DNA from: Primorskyibacter flagellatus
GTDB taxonomy: Bacteria > Pseudomonadota > Alphaproteobacteria > Rhodobacterales > Rhodobacteraceae
Assembly (NCBI RefSeq): GCF_014638275.1
Contig: NZ_BMFJ01000002.1
Span: 186,001-250,000 of the forward strand
Direction: 5' to 3'
Length of the DNA: 64,000 nucleotides
How positions within the stretch are numbered: the stretch's first letter is position 1; each line of letters begins with the position of its first letter. The position numbers and the translations under genes were made by a program. Positions 62,107 to 64,000 of this stretch are shown here, in pieces. The notes beneath the pieces were generated by a model. That model saw only the letters and a program-made list of their open reading frames with translations. It did not search any database and was not told the DNA's origin.

Positions 62107-63428
62107 ATCTTGAGCCTTTCCGACTGCGCCGACGCGAAGGCACCGCCGCAACCCTCCTCCGCCCGCGCCCGTGCAAAGACGGCGGCACGGGGGTCGGCGC
62201 GGTGGAAGGTTTCCGGCGACAGGCGGCTGTCCTTGGCCAGATAGTGCCGCCCGCCATGCGCCAGCGTGATCGCGTCCAGCTGGTCGAGAAGGCGCAAAGC
62301 CGCCTCGCTGACCGGGAAGTCCAGCGCCAGCGTGTAGCCCTCCATCGGGAAGGACAGCGGACTGTCCTGCGCGCCAAGCCGTTTCAGAACCGCCAGAAAG
62401 GACCCCTGCCCCGCGTCGGAAATCGCGCCGAGCAGGGCGGTCAGCCCGGCGTGGGACGCCGCCAGCGGCAGCACCACCTGATACTGCGCGAAACCGCGCC
62501 GCCCGTAGATGCGGTTCCAGTCCCTGATCGCGTCGAGGGGGTAGAAATAGCTGTCCCAGTCCACCACGGAATGCCCGCGCTTCTTCATCCCTGCCGCATA
62601 ATACAGCCGGTTGAAGGCGCGCAGCGTGTGGCGGTTGAGCACAAAGCCCGGCGCGTCCAGCGGCACCCGGCGGGCCCGGCGCACCGGCACGTCATAGGGC
62701 GCGGCGCGGCGCACGTCGCGCAGGTCCTGCGGTTCGGCGTGATCGCCCAGCATGACCAGCGACCGGCCAAGCGCCTCTCCCCGCCCGAGGCAATCGAACC
62801 AGGCGACGGAGTAGCGGGTGGTCGCGGTTTCGAAGATGTCCATCGCCTCGGTCAGATTGGACGCCGCCACCGTCTCCTGCCGGATCCAGCCCGACGGCAC
62901 CGGCATCAGGCGAAGCGCGGCGCGCAGGATCACCCCGGTCAGGCCCATGCCGCCGACGGTCCGCGCGAACAGGTCCGAATTGTCGCGGGCAGAGGCGCGG
63001 CGCACCGTGCCGTCCGGGCCCATGACGTCGACCCAGTCCACATGGCGCCCGATGGATCCGTCGCGGCGATGGTTCTTGCCGTGCACATCCGCCGCGATCA
63101 TCCCGCCAAGCGTCACGAACTTGGTGCCCGGCGTCACTGGCGGAAACCAGCCGCGCGGCAGGAAGGCGGCGATCACGTCCCCGAGCATCACCCCGGTCTC
63201 GGCCTCCAGCACACCGGTCTCCGCGTCGAAGGACAGCATATGCGCCATCCCGCGCATGTCGATCGTCCCCTTTGGCTGCGCGGCCGCGTCGCCATAGCTG
63301 CGCCCGTTGCCCCGCGCGATCACCGGACCCTGACCGATCAGCGCCCGGATCGCCGCCGCGTCGCGGGGCCGGTGCAGATCACCGGCAAGGCGGGGAAAAC
63401 GGCCCCAACCCGACAAGTTCGCCCTCAT
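62103..63428 (-). CDS. DprE1-like FAD-dependent polyprenylphosphoryl-ribose oxidase
   Basis: A 441-residue FAD-binding oxidase. VIARGNGRSYGDAA is the FAD-binding strand and loop, followed by TPGTKFVTLGGMIAADVHGKNHRRDGSIGRHV, and SFLAVLKRLG near the substrate site; all resemble DprE1, which oxidises the 2'-OH of decaprenylphosphoryl-ribose. Paired with the SDR behind it, it would epimerise ribose to arabinose. The ATG overlaps the GtrA stop (ATGA). Confidence 0.85.
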   Translation of the reverse strand: MRANLSGWGRFPRLAGDLHRPRDAAAIRALIGQGPVIARGNGRSYGDAAAQPKGTIDMRGMAHMLSFDAETGVLEAETGVMLGDVIAAFLPRGWFPPVTPGTKFVTLGGMIAADVHGKNHRRDGSIGRHVDWVDVMGPDGTVRRASARDNSDLFARTVGGMGLTGVILRAALRLMPVPSGWIRQETVAASNLTEAMDIFETATTRYSVAWFDCLGRGEALGRSLVMLGDHAEPQDLRDVRRAAPYDVPVRRARRVPLDAPGFVLNRHTLRAFNRLYYAAGMKKRGHSVVDWDSYFYPLDAIRDWNRIYGRRGFAQYQVVLPLAASHAGLTALLGAISDAGQGSFLAVLKRLGAQDSPLSFPMEGYTLALDFPVSEAALRLLDQLDAITLAHGGRHYLAKDSRLSPETFHRADPRAAVFARARAEEGCGGAFASAQSERLKI

Positions 63429-63829
63429 GCCGCCACCGCCCGGTCAAAGACGAACCGCCGGTCCAGCCGATATTTCACGACATATCCCACGGCCAGCCCG
63501 GCAATGGCTCCGGCCTCCCGCGCCATGTCGGTGTGCCAGATCAGCCAGGCGGCGCATTCCGCCCCCCAGAAGATCGCCGTCGTGGCGAGCCCCATGAGCG
63601 AATAGAGCGTGAAACGCCGGCCATGCGCGGCGATCCCGGTGCTCCGGTCTTCGAATATGAACGCCTTGTCGAGCAGGTATTTCACCACCAGCCCCGCCGC
63701 CGTCCCCGCCACGAGCGCCGGGATCAGGCCAAACGACAGGCCCAGCACCCCGCGCTGCACGCCAAGGTTCACGATCACTGCGATCACGGCAAATCCGGCA
63801 TAGCGGAGGAGGAGCGCCGGAAGGCTCAC
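63425..63829 (-). CDS. GtrA-family membrane protein
   Basis: A 134-residue protein with four hydrophobic segments and the GtrA pattern (VVKYLLDKAFIFED near the middle, YVVKYRLDRRFVFD at the end). GtrA proteins are thought to move polyprenyl-linked sugars across the membrane. The start is GTG, in a GTGA overlap with the UbiA-type gene. Placement in this operon fits the flipping of a polyprenyl-phosphate pentose. Confidence 0.85.
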   Translation of the reverse strand: MSLPALLLRYAGFAVIAVIVNLGVQRGVLGLSFGLIPALVAGTAAGLVVKYLLDKAFIFEDRSTGIAAHGRRFTLYSLMGLATTAIFWGAECAAWLIWHTDMAREAGAIAGLAVGYVVKYRLDRRFVFDRAVAA

Positions 63830-64000
63830 AGCTGGCTCCCCGCCGCGACGAAGGCGACCACCAGCGAGAACGAGACAAGGCTCACCCGGTCACGGGCGGC
63901 AAATACCACGGGGTCGTCATGCATCTCGCCGCGGTGTGTGATGAGAACGATGCGGCTGATCCAGAACAGCAGCACGGCACAGATGCCGAACAGCACCTCG
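63826..64000 (-). CDS. UbiA-family prenyltransferase, C-terminal part
   Basis: Only the last 57 residues are visible; the gene runs off the right edge. They include a hydrophobic helix (CAVLLFWISRIVLI) and the segment THRGEMHDDPVVFAARDRVS, typical of UbiA enzymes that add phosphoribose to polyprenyl phosphate. With GtrA, DprE1-like and DprE2-like genes downstream, it completes the set for making polyprenylphosphoryl-arabinose. Confidence 0.75.
   Translation of the reverse strand, partial: EVLFGICAVLLFWISRIVLITHRGEMHDDPVVFAARDRVSLVSFSLVVAFVAAGSQL

Noticed and set aside
1..64000. tRNA, rRNA, phage or transposase genes
   Set aside because: None were recognised by eye. A tRNAscan or Rfam run would be needed to exclude small RNA genes.

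Overview
The window looks like chromosomal, housekeeping-rich DNA from an alphaproteobacterium of the Rhodobacteraceae/Roseobacter group. The reasons are very high G+C with strong third-position GC bias, and many proteins typical of that group: a TIGR02302-like membrane protein, a tiny aa3-type cytochrome oxidase subunit IV, a VPLPA-CTERM protein, a DUF6173 protein, and the rpsA-ihfB-lapA-trpF order. I saw no rRNA, tRNA, CRISPR array, transposase or phage gene. Family names come from reading the translated sequence; no database search was run.

Layout. (1) 1-9.4 kb, mostly minus strand: plsC (cut by the edge), ftsX, ftsE, then a separate run argH - small LptM-like lipoprotein - DUF2834 - lysA - TIGR02302, with ATGA/GTGA overlaps between several neighbours. 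A plus-strand zinc-ribbon gene sits between the two runs and meets the second at a perfect 18-bp hairpin. (2) 9.4-20 kb: a TlpA-like thioredoxin, an EAL phosphodiesterase, the polyhydroxybutyrate precursor genes phaA and phbB, a 45-bp tandem repeat, a drug/metabolite exporter, a polyprenyl diphosphate synthase, trpA, a VPLPA-CTERM surface protein and an FMN-dependent 2-hydroxyacid dehydrogenase. (3) 20-30 kb: NUDIX hydrolase, PiT phosphate transporter, DEAD-box helicase, an Hsp70-like ATPase, ribosomal protein L25 and peptidyl-tRNA hydrolase, with three copies of a dispersed palindromic repeat. (4) 30-42 kb: small redox or exported proteins, trpB, a uracil-DNA glycosylase, moaB and an RND efflux pair. 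(5) 42-54 kb: YqgE, Sua5, an acyl-CoA dehydrogenase/MBL-fold operon, AzlCD, mobAB, greA, a SoxR regulator with a recognisable operator and a divergent VOC target, and ETF-ubiquinone oxidoreductase. (6) 54-60 kb: a TPR protein with ispE, then trpF-lapA-ihfB and rpsA. (7) 60-64 kb: a DoxX-like protein, two tiny paralogous peptides, and an operon UbiA - GtrA - DprE1-like - DprE2-like that matches the polyprenyl-phosphate ribose/arabinose pathway.

The most interesting signals are: two unannotated small proteins (60772-60948 and 61113-61271) that share a W-R-x-x-D-F-x-x-D-C-L-I core and follow the DprE-like operon; a SoxR operator inside a 19-bp promoter spacer driving a VOC-family gene; a lipoprotein with a His-then-Cys order that suggests a permuted papain-like fold; a family 4-like uracil-DNA glycosylase without the usual iron-sulfur cysteines; and several non-coding repeats: the 45-bp tandem array, a 134-bp element bounded by inverted repeats, and dispersed palindromes.

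Tryptophan genes are scattered: trpA near 17 kb, trpB near 32 kb and trpF near 57 kb, each in a different neighbourhood. Molybdenum cofactor genes are also split (moaB near 35 kb, mobAB near 49 kb). Start codons were chosen from overlaps, ribosome-binding sites and family lengths; several genes use GTG or TTG.
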